Below are positions 49,179 through 58,202 of a stretch of 64,000 bases of DNA, one piece after another. Source of the stretch: Kribbella pratensis. GTDB taxonomy: Bacteria; Actinomycetota; Actinomycetes; Propionibacteriales; Kribbellaceae. Each line of letters opens with the position of its first letter. Within the stretch, counting starts at the first letter, position 1. Below the pieces are notes generated by a model, which saw nothing but the letters and a program-made list of their open reading frames with translations, had not been told where the DNA came from and made no database searches. A program made the position numbers and the translations under genes. The DNA lies in the NCBI RefSeq assembly GCF_004365355.1, contig NZ_SODP01000005.1, positions 62,001 to 126,000 of the forward strand, written 5' to 3'.

Positions 49179-51608
49179 ATGCGCACACACTGGCGATTCA
49201 CGGCGGTGGTCGGGATCGCGTTGGTCGCGGCCACCGGCGTCGCGGCGGCGAAGGTGCTGCCCGAGCGGCACGCAGGCCCGGCGCCGGACGGTTCGGCGGT
49301 CACGACGTACGGCTGGCGGGTCACACCGGCCGGGAACCAGACCAAGCTCGGTGAGAAGCCGTTCGGTGCGGTGCTCAGCCCCGACGGCAAGTACCTCGCG
49401 GTCAGCAACGACGGCACTCGGACCCAGAGCCTCTCGCTGGTCGAGGCCGCGAGCGGCAAGGTGCTCCAGAGCCTGCCGTACACGAGTCCGGAGGCGCTGT
49501 TCATCGGTCTCGCCTGGAGTCCGGACGGCACGAAGTTGTACGCGGCCGCGGGTGGCAACGACAAGATCCGGGTCTACTCGCTGGCTGATGGCCTGCTGAC
49601 CGAGACCACCCCGATCACGCTGCCCAAGGGCTCGTTCCCGGCCGGCCTCACGACCAGCGCGGACGGCTCCAAGCTCTACGTGGCCGACAACGGCAGCGGT
49701 GGTCTGGCAGCAGTCGACACCGCGACGGGCAAGGTGCTCGGTACGGTCGCCACCGGCGCGAACCCGTTCACGGTCGGGCTGACCGGCGACGGAGAGACGG
49801 CGTACGTCTCGAACTGGGGGACGAACACGGTCTCGGCCGTCGACACCGCGACCCTGAAGGTCCGCGCAACGCTGACCGTCGGCAGCCACCCGACCGCGAT
49901 CGTCCGCAACCCGGCCACCGGTGAAATGCTGGTCGCGGTCACCGACGCCGACAAGGTCATCGGCGTCAACCCGGCCACGGACGCGATCACGCGGACGATC
50001 GACCTGGCGCCGTACCGGCACGCTCCGGTCGGCTCGAGCCCGCAGGGCCTGGCGATCGACGGGAAGACCTTGTACGTCGCGAACGCCGGCGACAACGACG
50101 TCGCGGTCGTGAATCTCGCCAACAACCACGTCAGCGGGCTGATCCCGACCGGCTGGTACCCGACCACGGTCACCGTCACCAAGGACAAGCACCGGCTGCT
50201 GGTGACGAACGCGAAGGGACTCGGCGCAGGCCCGAACCCGGGCGGTCCGCAGCCGACCAACCCGGTCGTCGACTATTCGCAGTACGTCGGCTCGATGATC
50301 ATGGGCACGCTGTCCGACATCGCCGTACCCCGCCCGCCCGAGCTGGCGCACTACACCAAACAGGTCCGGCAGAACGACGGGTTCGACACGGCCGTGCACC
50401 CGAACGGCCCGGCGAACGTCGTACCGGCGCGGCCCGGGGACCCGAGCCCCATCAAGCACGTGATCTACGTGGTCAAGGAGAACCGGACGTACGACCAGGT
50501 GTTCGGCTCGCTCGGTAAGGGCGACGGCGATCCGGCGCTGAACCTGTTCGGCGACGAGTCCGCGCCGAACCACCGGCAGCTCGCCCGGCAGTTCGTCACG
50601 CTGGACAACTTCTACGCCGACGGCGCGGTCTCGTCCGACGGCTGGGAGTGGGCCACCGGGTCGGAGTCCAACGCCTACAACGAGCACCTGTGGCCGGTCG
50701 CGTACAGCAGCCGCGGACGCAGCGACGACGTGTACACCAACCAGGCAACGGATCCGGGCAAGCTGACCGGCGACTCGCGGATCTGGGATCGGCTCGACGA
50801 CGCGGGCATCTCGTACCGCAACTCCGGCATGTGGGCCGGCGGCCCGCTGCCCGCCAAGGTGTTCGCAACCGAGCCGCGACTGGCCGCACACACCGACCCG
50901 AACTACGCGGCGCAGAACGGTGACATCAAGGACGTGACCCGGGCCGACGAGTGGATCCAGCAGTACCAGGCAGCCTCGACGGCCGGGACCGTGCCGACCA
51001 TGCAGTTCATCCGGCTCGCGAACGACCACACGTTCGGTACGTCGGTGGGCAAGCCGACGCCGAAGGCCGCGGTGGCCGACAACGACCTGGCGCTCGGCCG
51101 GATCGTCGACGCTGTGTCGCACAGCAAGGAGTGGAAGGACACCGCGATCTTCGTCACCGAGGACGACGCGCAGAACGGGCCCGACCACGTCGACGCGCAC
51201 CGGACCGTCGCGCTGGTGATCAGCCCGTACACGCAGACCGGCAAGGTCGACTCGACCATGTACAGCACGGTGGCGATGATGCGCACGATGGAGCTGATCG
51301 CCGGGATCGGGCCGCTGACCCAGTTCGACGCCGCGGCGACCCCGATGACGGCGAGCTTCACCGCCAAGCCGGACTTCACGCCGTACGACGCCCGGACGCC
51401 GGCGCAGTCGCTCGACGAGAAGAACACCGCGGCCGCACCGCTGGCGGCGGAGTCGTCGAAGATGAACTTCAGCGGCGCCGACCTGGCTCCCGAGCGGCAG
51501 TTGAACGAGGCGATCTGGAAGAGCGTCAAGGGCGCGGACAGCCCGATGCCGGCGCCGCGGGGCGTCCCGGCGAGCGGGGCGGAGGCGGCCGAGGAAGGCG
51601 GGCGCTGA
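49179..51608 (+). CDS. Secreted beta-propeller plus phosphoesterase (phospholipase C-like) protein
   Basis: 809 residues. An N-terminal signal or anchor (FTAVVGIALVAATGVAAA) precedes a YncE/lactonase-like propeller (about 55-370) made of repeats such as SPDGKYLAVSNDG and DGKTLYVANAGDNDVAVVNL. The C-terminal half (about 425-770) is an alkaline-phosphatase-superfamily phosphoesterase: HVIYVVKENRTYDQVFGSLG carries the first metal-site residues with Thr as probable nucleophile, and FVTEDDAQNGPDHVDAHRT the later Asp/His ligands. It likely cleaves a phosphate mono- or diester outside the cell. Single-gene transcript; GGGAGTTGGA before ATG 49179. Confidence 0.88.
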   Translation: MRTHWRFTAVVGIALVAATGVAAAKVLPERHAGPAPDGSAVTTYGWRVTPAGNQTKLGEKPFGAVLSPDGKYLAVSNDGTRTQSLSLVEAASGKVLQSLPYTSPEALFIGLAWSPDGTKLYAAAGGNDKIRVYSLADGLLTETTPITLPKGSFPAGLTTSADGSKLYVADNGSGGLAAVDTATGKVLGTVATGANPFTVGLTGDGETAYVSNWGTNTVSAVDTATLKVRATLTVGSHPTAIVRNPATGEMLVAVTDADKVIGVNPATDAITRTIDLAPYRHAPVGSSPQGLAIDGKTLYVANAGDNDVAVVNLANNHVSGLIPTGWYPTTVTVTKDKHRLLVTNAKGLGAGPNPGGPQPTNPVVDYSQYVGSMIMGTLSDIAVPRPPELAHYTKQVRQNDGFDTAVHPNGPANVVPARPGDPSPIKHVIYVVKENRTYDQVFGSLGKGDGDPALNLFGDESAPNHRQLARQFVTLDNFYADGAVSSDGWEWATGSESNAYNEHLWPVAYSSRGRSDDVYTNQATDPGKLTGDSRIWDRLDDAGISYRNSGMWAGGPLPAKVFATEPRLAAHTDPNYAAQNGDIKDVTRADEWIQQYQAASTAGTVPTMQFIRLANDHTFGTSVGKPTPKAAVADNDLALGRIVDAVSHSKEWKDTAIFVTEDDAQNGPDHVDAHRTVALVISPYTQTGKVDSTMYSTVAMMRTMELIAGIGPLTQFDAAATPMTASFTAKPDFTPYDARTPAQSLDEKNTAAAPLAAESSKMNFSGADLAPERQLNEAIWKSVKGADSPMPAPRGVPASGAEAAEEGGR

Positions 51609-51716
51609 CCCGGATTTCCGCCGGATCGGCGGGTCGTGGCACACTAGATGGTCGGTTCCGGTTCACGTTCACACCGTGTGGACGACCCGGGGCACCTGAT
51701 TCCTAGGAGACCTGTT

Positions 51717-51923
51717 GTGAAGGCTGATATCCACCCGACGTACGTCGAGACCACGGTGACCTGCACCTGTGGCGCCACGTTCACCACGCGCTCGACCGCG
51801 GAGAACGGCGTGATCCACGCCGACGTGTGCTCGCAGTGCCACCCCTTCTACACCGGCAAGCAGAAGATTCTCGACACCGGTGGCCGGGTCGCCCGCTTCG
51901 AGAAGCGGTACGCCAAGAAGTAG
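51717..51923 (+). CDS. rpmE: 50S ribosomal protein L31 (zinc-binding form)
   Basis: 68 residues. It opens [18 protein letters not shown] and has [15 protein letters not shown]; the two CxC/CxxC sites make this the Zn-containing C+ paralogue, replaced under zinc shortage in many actinobacteria. GTG 51717 follows TAGGAGACCTGTT, so the longer in-frame ATG at 51648 is unlikely. It stands before prfA, the common order. Confidence 0.96.
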   Translation: MKADIHPTYVETTVTCTCGATFTTRSTAENGVIHADVCSQCHPFYTGKQKILDTGGRVARFEKRYAKK

Positions 51924-52013
51924 CTTTCCTGCCGCGCGCCGGTTCCGCCTGTCCTGGGCGGGACCGGCGCGCGGTTTGTGTTGTCAGGGTTTGTCCGAGA
52001 GGAGGAGTGCGGC

Positions 52014-53090
52014 ATGTTCGAGGCGGTTGAGACGCTGAAGGCGGAGTACGCCGAGCTGGAGCGGCAGATGGCTGAGCCGGAGCTGCACTCCGACCAGGCC
52101 AACGCCCGGCGGGTCGGCAAGCGGTACGCCGCGCTGGCGCCGGTGGTTCGCACGTACCACGAGTGGCAGCAGACCGGCGACGACATCGAGGCCGCGCGGG
52201 AGCTCGCCTCGGAGGACCCGGCGTTCGCCGAGGAGGCGACGCGGCTGACCGCACGCCGCGAGGAGCTGGCCGAGCGGCTGCAGACGCTGCTCGTGCCGCG
52301 GGACCCCAACGACGACAAGGACGCGATCCTCGAGATCAAGGCGGGTGAGGGCGGCGACGAGTCCGCGCTGTTCGCCGGCGACCTGTTGAAGATGTACCTG
52401 AAGTACGCCGAGTCGCAGAACTGGAAGACCGAGGTGCTCGACTCGGCCGAGTCCGACCTGGGCGGGTACAAGTCGATCACGGTCGCGGTGAAGGCGAAAG
52501 GTACGCCGGAGCCGGGCGATGCGCCGTACGCGAAGCTGAAGTTCGAGGGCGGCGTGCACCGGGTGCAGCGGGTGCCGGTGACCGAATCGCAGGGGCGGAT
52601 CCACACGTCTGCCGCCGGCGTGCTGGTGCTGCCGGAGGCCGAGGACGTCGACGTCGAGATCGACCCGAACGACCTGCGGATCGATGTGTTCCGGTCGTCG
52701 GGTCCGGGCGGGCAGAGCGTCAACACGACGGACTCCGCCGTACGCATCACGCACCTGCCGACGGGCATCGTCGTGTCGATGCAGAACGAGAAGTCCCAGC
52801 TGCAGAACCGCGAGCAGGCGATGCGCGTACTGCGTGCGCGCTTGCTGGCTGCTGCGCAGGAGGCCGCCGACCAGGAGGCCTCCGACGCGCGCCGCTCGCA
52901 GATCCGCACCGTCGACCGCTCGGAGCGCGTCCGCACCTACAACTTCCCCGAGAACCGCTTCTCCGACCACCGGGTCGGCTACAAGGCCCACAACCTGGAC
53001 CAGGTCCTCGGCGGCGAACTCGAGCCAGTCATCACAGCACTGACCGAAGCCGACCTCAACGCCCGGCTAGAGGCCGTCGAATCCCAGTGA
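52014..53090 (+). CDS. prfA: Peptide chain release factor 1
   Basis: 358 residues. The peptidyl-tRNA-hydrolysis motif GGQ is in [20 protein letters not shown] (GGQ near residue 232), and the stop-codon reading PxT-type tripeptide lies within domain 2 ([12 protein letters not shown] precedes [20 protein letters not shown]). It terminates at UAA/UAG. ATG 52014 follows GAGAGGAGGAG. Its stop overlaps the first possible start of prmC. Confidence 0.97.
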   Translation: MFEAVETLKAEYAELERQMAEPELHSDQANARRVGKRYAALAPVVRTYHEWQQTGDDIEAARELASEDPAFAEEATRLTARREELAERLQTLLVPRDPNDDKDAILEIKAGEGGDESALFAGDLLKMYLKYAESQNWKTEVLDSAESDLGGYKSITVAVKAKGTPEPGDAPYAKLKFEGGVHRVQRVPVTESQGRIHTSAAGVLVLPEAEDVDVEIDPNDLRIDVFRSSGPGGQSVNTTDSAVRITHLPTGIVVSMQNEKSQLQNREQAMRVLRARLLAAAQEAADQEASDARRSQIRTVDRSERVRTYNFPENRFSDHRVGYKAHNLDQVLGGELEPVITALTEADLNARLEAVESQ

Positions 53091-54289
53091 ACGAAAAAGA
53101 AACCCACCCCCTCGCTCCGCTCGGGGGCGGGGGAGTAGATGAGAGCCCGCCTCGGTCTGAGGGTGCGGGCAAGGGCTTCGCTCGGCCGGAGGCTGGGGGA
53201 GAGGCCTTGGCTCGGTCTGGGCGTGCGGGCGAGGGCTTGGCTCGGTCGGAGGCTGGGGGAGAGGGCTTGGCTCGGTCGGAGGCGGGGGGCGAGGGGTCGG
53301 CTCGGTCTGGGCGTGCGGGCGAGGGCTTGGCTCGGTCGGAGGCTGGGGGAGAGGGCTTGGCTCGGTCTGGGCGTGCGGGCGAGGGTTTGGCTCGGTCGGA
53401 GGCTGGGGGAGAGGGCTTGGCTCGGTCTGGGGGTGGGGACGCTCTGGACCGGCGGGATGCCGGGGGAGTGCGGGGGTTGGTTGCTGGGGCGGCTGGGAGG
53501 TTGGCTGCTGCGGGGGTTGTTTCGGCTGAGTATGACGCGGCTGAGTTGCTTGCGTTTGTTACCGGGTCCAGTCGGATGCAGCTGGCTGAGCCGAGTGAGG
53601 AGCAGCGGCGGGTTTATCGCGAGTTGATTGACCGGCGGGCGGCTCGCGAGCCCTTGCAGCATCTGACTGGTACGGCGGGGTTTCGGTATCGGGAGCTGGT
53701 TGTCGGGCCGGGGGTGTTCGTGCCGCGGCCGGAGACCGAGGTGATGGTCGGCTGGATTCTCGAGCGGATCGCCGGCGTGAAGAACCCGTTGGTGGTCGAC
53801 CTCTGCTCCGGATCGGGTGCGATCGCCGGTGCGGTGGCGACCGAGCGCCCGGACAGCGTCGTACACGCTGTCGAGCTGTCCCCCGAGGCGTGCGTCTGGG
53901 CCCGGCGGAACCTGGACGGCACCGGCGCGATCCTGCACGAGGGCGACATCGACGGTTGCCTGCCGGAGCTCGACGGTCAGGTGGATGCGGTGATCTCCAA
54001 CCCGCCGTACATCCCGTTGACTGCTTGGGAGTCCGTGACAGCCGAAGTACGCGACCACGACCCGGCGCTCGCCCTGTGGTCCGGCGACGACGGCCTCGAT
54101 GAGATCAAGGTGGTCGCCGCCACCGCTGCCCGCCTGCTCAAACCCGGCGGCTGGTTCGCCTGCGAGCACGCCGACGTCCAGGGCGAGTCGGCCCCTGCCG
54201 TCTTCACCGCCACCGGCTCGTTCACCGAGGTCCGCGACCAACTGGACCTCTCCGGCCGCCACCGCTTCACCACCGGCCGCCGCATCTGA
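53087..54289 (+). CDS. prmC: Release-factor glutamine methyltransferase (PrmC/HemK) with repeat-encoded N-terminal extension
   Basis: As read from GTG 53087 (GTGA overlap with prfA) the protein has 400 residues. Residues about 22-118 are a ten-residue repeat, [10 protein letters not shown] alternating with [10 protein letters not shown]. An in-frame GTG at 53468 would give [24 protein letters not shown], the normal PrmC start (273 residues), so the true start is open. The catalytic part has [16 protein letters not shown] (SAM) and SNPPYIP (NPPY). It methylates the Gln of the GGQ motif in release factors, matching its place after prfA. Confidence 0.92.
   Translation: MNEKETHPLAPLGGGGVDESPPRSEGAGKGFARPEAGGEALARSGRAGEGLARSEAGGEGLARSEAGGEGSARSGRAGEGLARSEAGGEGLARSGRAGEGLARSEAGGEGLARSGGGDALDRRDAGGVRGLVAGAAGRLAAAGVVSAEYDAAELLAFVTGSSRMQLAEPSEEQRRVYRELIDRRAAREPLQHLTGTAGFRYRELVVGPGVFVPRPETEVMVGWILERIAGVKNPLVVDLCSGSGAIAGAVATERPDSVVHAVELSPEACVWARRNLDGTGAILHEGDIDGCLPELDGQVDAVISNPPYIPLTAWESVTAEVRDHDPALALWSGDDGLDEIKVVAATAARLLKPGGWFACEHADVQGESAPAVFTATGSFTEVRDQLDLSGRHRFTTGRRI
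53150..53440 (+). repeat. 30-bp minisatellite (about 9.7 copies) at the prmC 5' end
   Basis: Ten units start at 53150, 53180, 53210 and so on every 30 bp, the last truncated at 53440. Two unit types alternate: GCTCGGTCTGGGCGTGCGGG followed by cgagggcttg, and GCTCGGTCGGAGGCTGGGGG followed by agagggcttg. Units 1, 2 and 5 have diverged; 3, 6 and 4, 7, 9 are identical. The period is a multiple of three, so copy changes keep frame. Confidence 0.97.
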
Positions 54290-54298
54290 CAATCTCAC

Positions 54299-54370
54299 TG
54301 GTTAACCGCTGAGGCCGCCTCTTCGCCCGCCGCATGCGGGTCAGGAACGGACCATTTCCGTGATTAACCA
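54299..54370. terminator. Structured gap between convergent prmC and endonuclease-like gene
   Basis: TGGTTAA (54299-54305) and TTAACCA (54364-54370) are inverted copies enclosing the palindrome CCGCATGCGG (54330-54339). The 102-bp gap has no gene and lies where both transcripts should end. Long loops make a single hairpin uncertain. Confidence 0.35.
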
Positions 54371-54391
54371 CAGCCGGGCGTGGCGGCGGGC

Positions 54392-55273
54392 TTAGCTGCG
54401 GGTGATGCCAGGGCGCCGAGGGGTTGGACGAGCGGGTGGGCGGGCTAGGTCCTGGGCGCGGATGCGGCTGGGTGCGGGTGCTTCGGGACGGCGGCGGTCG
54501 ACGCGGCAGACGACCGGGAAGTGGTCCGTGCCGGGCAACCGGAGTACCTCGACCTCGCGGGCGACGAGGTCCGGGGTGGTGAAGAGGCGGTCGATGGAGC
54601 GGCCGTCCGGGGTCGTGACGGGTGGTGGGTTGCCGAAGGCATCTACCAGGCCGAGGGACTTGCCGAAGAAGTCCTCAGGGTTCGGCATGTTGAGATCGCC
54701 GGCGACGATCGCGCGCTGGATGCCGCGGGCCGCGAACTCCTCCCGCAAGTACGCCGCCAGTTGCTCGCCGGCCTCCCGCCCCGGCCCCTCGCGATAGGTG
54801 TACTCGACCCCCTCTGCGCTCCGGAACATGTGGATCGGGCACACCTGTCCGCCCACGATGTCGATCTCGCCGAGCGCCCCGAAGTCGCCCCGCACCACCA
54901 AGAATCCCTTGCCGTGGGCAACAAGCGGCTCGCCGGTTCGCCAATGCAGGAAGTCGATCGAGGGGTTCGGCAGGTCGATCCGATCCAGCTCGACCAGCGG
55001 GTACGACGACGCGATGCCGACGCCCAACCGACGTACACCCGGGATATGAGAGTCCGAGAACGCGTGCCGTACCAACTGCGCACCGGGCATCGCGGCCGCG
55101 GTCAGCCGTTCGAGCTGATCGCCGGAAGGGTCGAGCTCGGTCACGATCAGCACCTCCGGCCGCAACCTTGCCAGCGCCCGGCCGAAGTCCGCCGTACGGT
55201 CCTCGTCCACGTAGTTCCCAGACGAGTCGACGAAGCGACCGCCGGCGACATTCGCGAAAGCGATCGAGATCAC
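54392..55273 (-). CDS. Endonuclease/exonuclease/phosphatase-family protein
   Basis: 293 residues. IAFANVAGGRFVD at the N terminus, VLIVTELDPSG with the metal-binding Glu, VAGDLNMPNPEDFF with the Asp-x-Asn pair, and PGTDHFPVVCRV with the terminal Asp-His pair give the DNase I-like EEP active site. The C-terminal 40 residues are basic and Pro-rich (RIRAQDLARPPARPTPRRPG). It hydrolyses a phosphodiester or phosphate; the substrate (nucleic acid or lipid phosphate) is unknown. GTG 55273 overlaps the upstream lipoprotein gene (GTGA). Confidence 0.82.
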   Translation of the reverse strand: MISIAFANVAGGRFVDSSGNYVDEDRTADFGRALARLRPEVLIVTELDPSGDQLERLTAAAMPGAQLVRHAFSDSHIPGVRRLGVGIASSYPLVELDRIDLPNPSIDFLHWRTGEPLVAHGKGFLVVRGDFGALGEIDIVGGQVCPIHMFRSAEGVEYTYREGPGREAGEQLAAYLREEFAARGIQRAIVAGDLNMPNPEDFFGKSLGLVDAFGNPPPVTTPDGRSIDRLFTTPDLVAREVEVLRLPGTDHFPVVCRVDRRRPEAPAPSRIRAQDLARPPARPTPRRPGITRS

Positions 55274-56214
55274 TCGTAGATCACCAGCTCGGGTCGCGGC
55301 TTGAGCGCGAGCACCTGCGCCGGCGTCATCAACGGACCGTGCCGCGTGTCCTCGGTGTAGAAGAGTTTGAACCCGGCATGCACGGCCGGCGACAGCCCCG
55401 TCGTCAGCTTCGCCCACGTCTTGAGCTTGTCCTCGCGGGCGCCGATCCCGTCGACCGACTTGATCGTCACCACGCCCGGATGCGGCTTCAGCGCCCTCTC
55501 GTTGCTGACGATCCGCGCCGACAGCTGATGGAACACGAACACCTTCTCCGGCAGGTCGTTCGCCGTCACCAGCCCCGAGAGGTACGCCGCGATGCTGTCG
55601 AGCTCCGCGCCCGTCGTATGCCCGAAGACCCGTCCCGGCACCTGCCCCGGCCCGACCGCCCATTCCGGATCGAAAGCCAGCCCGACGTCCGGCTCCTTCA
55701 GCCATCGCTCGAGCCGCTTCACCTCGGGCAGGATCTTCGCCCGCCCCGGCTGGATGTCGAGCAGCAACAGCATCTTGTGCTTCCGCGCGACGGTCAGGTA
55801 CCGCTCGATCGCCGCGTCGTCCAGCCGCCCGCGATACAGGCCGTCCTTGCCGCGCGACCCACGAGCGACGACGGCGATCAGCTCCATCACCGGCTGCGGA
55901 GTCCGACCGCCCGCGTACGCCTGTGCCAGCTTCTCGAGCTTGGCTGCCTTCGCGTCGAGGTCCTTGTCCAGCGGCCCGAGTGCAGGCGAGCCCGGTAGAC
56001 CGACGTACCCGACGAGTTGGTACTTCGGGAAGATCACCCGCCCGCCCCGCGGCAGATCACCGTTCGCCGGCGGGGGAGGGGGAGTCGGCGTCGCGCGCAC
56101 AGGCGTCGGCGCCGGCGAGCCGGCCGGTGCGGGTGACGGTGTATCGCTGCAGGCCGCAAGGCACAACAGGCCGACGGCCAGCGCCCCACAGACTCTCCGC
56201 ACCGCACCAGCCAA
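55270..56214 (-). CDS. Putative lipoprotein of unknown function (TIM-barrel-like)
   Basis: 314 residues. VCGALAVGLLCLAACSDTPS is a lipoprotein signal (Cys22), followed by a Pro/Thr-rich linker of about 30 residues. The domain from about 60 has alternating strands such as YQLVGYVGLPGSPALG, VMELIAVVARGS, MLLLLDIQPG, VGLAFDPEWAVGPG and KVFVFHQLSARIV, which looks like a barrel with glycosidase-like strand ends, but I recognise no named family. It is co-translated with the EEP gene, so both may act outside the cell on one substrate. Confidence 0.68.
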   Translation of the reverse strand: MAGAVRRVCGALAVGLLCLAACSDTPSPAPAGSPAPTPVRATPTPPPPPANGDLPRGGRVIFPKYQLVGYVGLPGSPALGPLDKDLDAKAAKLEKLAQAYAGGRTPQPVMELIAVVARGSRGKDGLYRGRLDDAAIERYLTVARKHKMLLLLDIQPGRAKILPEVKRLERWLKEPDVGLAFDPEWAVGPGQVPGRVFGHTTGAELDSIAAYLSGLVTANDLPEKVFVFHQLSARIVSNERALKPHPGVVTIKSVDGIGAREDKLKTWAKLTTGLSPAVHAGFKLFYTEDTRHGPLMTPAQVLALKPRPELVIYE

Positions 56215-56281
56215 TCACACTCGATCCGCCGGGCCTGATCCGATCCAGCCCGCGCTTCCGACGCCGGCTGGAGCGACGTAG

Positions 56282-57307
56282 CTACTCCTTGTTCTGCTCG
56301 ACGTAGGCGTCGATCTCGGTCAGCAGGGAGTCCTTCACCGTGTCGTCCGCGAACGACACCCGGACGGCGGTCTTCGCCAGCTCGGCGGCGCCGGTCGCGT
56401 CCAGGTCGAGCAGCCGCCCCGCGACGACGTACTCGTTGGTGAGGTCGGTGCCGAACATCGGCGGGTCGTCGGAGTTGATCGTGACCACCAAGCCGGCGTC
56501 GACCATCGCGCGCAGCGGGTGGACGTCGTACGACGCGACCGCGCGGGTGGCGATGTTCGACGTCGGGCTGACCTCGAGCGGGATCCGGTGCTCACGCAGG
56601 TACTCGACCAGCTCCGGGTCCTGCATCGTCGACGTACCGTGGCCGATCCGCTCGGCCTTCAGCACCCGGACCGCGTCCCAGATCGTCTCCGGTCCGGTCG
56701 TCTCGCCCGCATGCGGCACGCTGTGCAGACCCGCCGCGATCGCCGCGTCGAAGTGCGGCTGGAACTGCGGCCGCGGTACGCCGATCTCCGGACCGCCGAG
56801 CCCGAACCCGACCAGCCCCTCCGGCCGGATCTTGGTCGCGATCCGCAAGGTCTCGTCGGCGGCCGGGATCCCTGCCTCACCGGAGATGTCGAAGATCCAG
56901 CGCAGCACGAGTCCGAACTCCTTCTCGGCCGCGACCCGCGCGTCCTCGATCGCCTCGCAGAACGCCTCCGCCTGGATCCCGCGCACCACCGAGGTGTACG
57001 GCGTGACCGTGAGCTCGGCGTAGCGCAGGTTCTGCTGCTCGGCCATCTCGCGGGCGATCTCGTACGTCAGTAGCCGCACGTCCTCCGGCGTCTTGATCAG
57101 CTCGACGACGGACAGGTAGATGTCGATGAAATGCGCGAAGTCGCTGAACTTGAAGTACTCCGTCAGCGCGCCCGGATCGGCCGGCACCGGCGATCCCGGG
57201 TGCCGCGCGGCGAGCTCGGCGACGATCCGCGGCGACGCGGACCCGACGTGGTGGACATGCAACTCGGCCTTCGGCAACCCGGCGAGGAACTCACGCGACA
57301 CAGTCAT
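56282..57307 (-). CDS. add: Adenosine deaminase-family protein
   Basis: 341 residues of the metallo-dependent amidohydrolase fold. PKAELHVHHVGSASPR holds the first metal His pair, but with HVHHVG where the usual motif is HLHLxG. VPHAGETTGP carries the third metal His and the catalytic Glu, ERIGHGTS the next His, and INSDDPPMFGT the metal-binding Asp pair. It deaminates adenosine or a related 6-aminopurine nucleoside. ATG 57307 fits the family start. It stands 67 nt before the lipoprotein gene. Confidence 0.88.
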   Translation of the reverse strand: MTVSREFLAGLPKAELHVHHVGSASPRIVAELAARHPGSPVPADPGALTEYFKFSDFAHFIDIYLSVVELIKTPEDVRLLTYEIAREMAEQQNLRYAELTVTPYTSVVRGIQAEAFCEAIEDARVAAEKEFGLVLRWIFDISGEAGIPAADETLRIATKIRPEGLVGFGLGGPEIGVPRPQFQPHFDAAIAAGLHSVPHAGETTGPETIWDAVRVLKAERIGHGTSTMQDPELVEYLREHRIPLEVSPTSNIATRAVASYDVHPLRAMVDAGLVVTINSDDPPMFGTDLTNEYVVAGRLLDLDATGAAELAKTAVRVSFADDTVKDSLLTEIDAYVEQNKE

Positions 57308-57416
57308 GACCGGGATCTTAAGGAGCTCGCGGACCGGTCTGCCCGGAAATTGACAATCGATTGTCAGCATCGACCCGGTTAGGGGCGGGGCCCGCCTGAG
57401 TGGCACGATTCACCCC

Positions 57417-58202
57417 GTGAGTGAGCGCTTCGACTTCACCGGGGACGAACTGGCACCGGCGTACCGCGCGGCTGTGGACGCCATCGAGGCCGGCGACCTG
57501 GTCGTCCTGCCGACCGACACCGTGTACGGCATCGCCGCGGACGCCTTCAAGGCCGACGCCGTCCAGCGGCTGCTGGACGCCAAGGGCCGCGGCCGGGACA
57601 TGCCGCCGCCGGTGCTGATCTCGGTGGCCGAGTCGCTGGACGCGCTCGCCACCGACGTACCGGACAGCGGGCGCAAGCTCGCGCAGGAGTTCTGGCCCGG
57701 GCCGCTGACGCTGATCTGCCACGCGCAGACCTCGCTGATGTGGGACCTGGGGGAGACACAGGGCACGGTCGCGCTCCGGGTGCCTGACCACGAGAACACC
57801 CGCGAACTGCTGTCCCGGACCGGGCCGCTCGCGGTCAGCTCGGCGAACAAGTCCGGTCAGCCGGCGGCGCTGGACGTGTACGACGCCGAGGAGCAGCTGG
57901 CCGAATCGGTCGCGGTGTACCTCGACGGCGGCCAGGTCAGCGGCGGCGAACCGTCCACGATCGTCGACATCACCGGCGAGACACCCCGCGTGGTCCGCGT
58001 CGGCGCTCTCTCGCTCGAGCAGCTGCGCGCCGTCGTCCCCGAGGTCAGCACCGAGGGCGACGAAACCAAGCCGGACGAACCGACGGACGAGCCGAAGACG
58101 GACGAGCCGAAGACGGACGAGCCGAAGCCAACTGACGAGCCGGTCGCGGCGTCCAACGAGGGCGACGAGAAGTCCGATCCAGATGCGAGGCCTGCCGACT
58201 AG
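57417..58202 (+). CDS. tsaC: L-threonylcarbamoyladenylate synthase
   Basis: 261 residues. The YrdC/Sua5 fold is at 10-205: LVVLPTDTVYGIAADAF, KGRGRDMPPPVLI, EFWPGPLTLI, VALRVPDH and AVSSANKSGQPAA are the substrate-binding blocks. It makes TC-AMP from threonine, bicarbonate and ATP for tRNA t6A. The last 50 residues are acidic, with a TDEPK unit repeated about four times, and no Sua5 C-terminal domain. GTG 57417. The stop overlaps the next gene by 1 nt. Confidence 0.94.
   Translation: MSERFDFTGDELAPAYRAAVDAIEAGDLVVLPTDTVYGIAADAFKADAVQRLLDAKGRGRDMPPPVLISVAESLDALATDVPDSGRKLAQEFWPGPLTLICHAQTSLMWDLGETQGTVALRVPDHENTRELLSRTGPLAVSSANKSGQPAALDVYDAEEQLAESVAVYLDGGQVSGGEPSTIVDITGETPRVVRVGALSLEQLRAVVPEVSTEGDETKPDEPTDEPKTDEPKTDEPKPTDEPVAASNEGDEKSDPDARPAD

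Noticed and set aside
53150-53440. CRISPR array
   Set aside because: The 30-bp units are directly contiguous without spacers, are not dyad-symmetric, and no cas gene is near.
52979-54298. Minus-strand frame opposite the prmC repeats with [13 protein letters not shown]-like repeats
   Set aside because: Its repeats are only the complement of the 30-bp minisatellite; the rest is the shadow of prmC.
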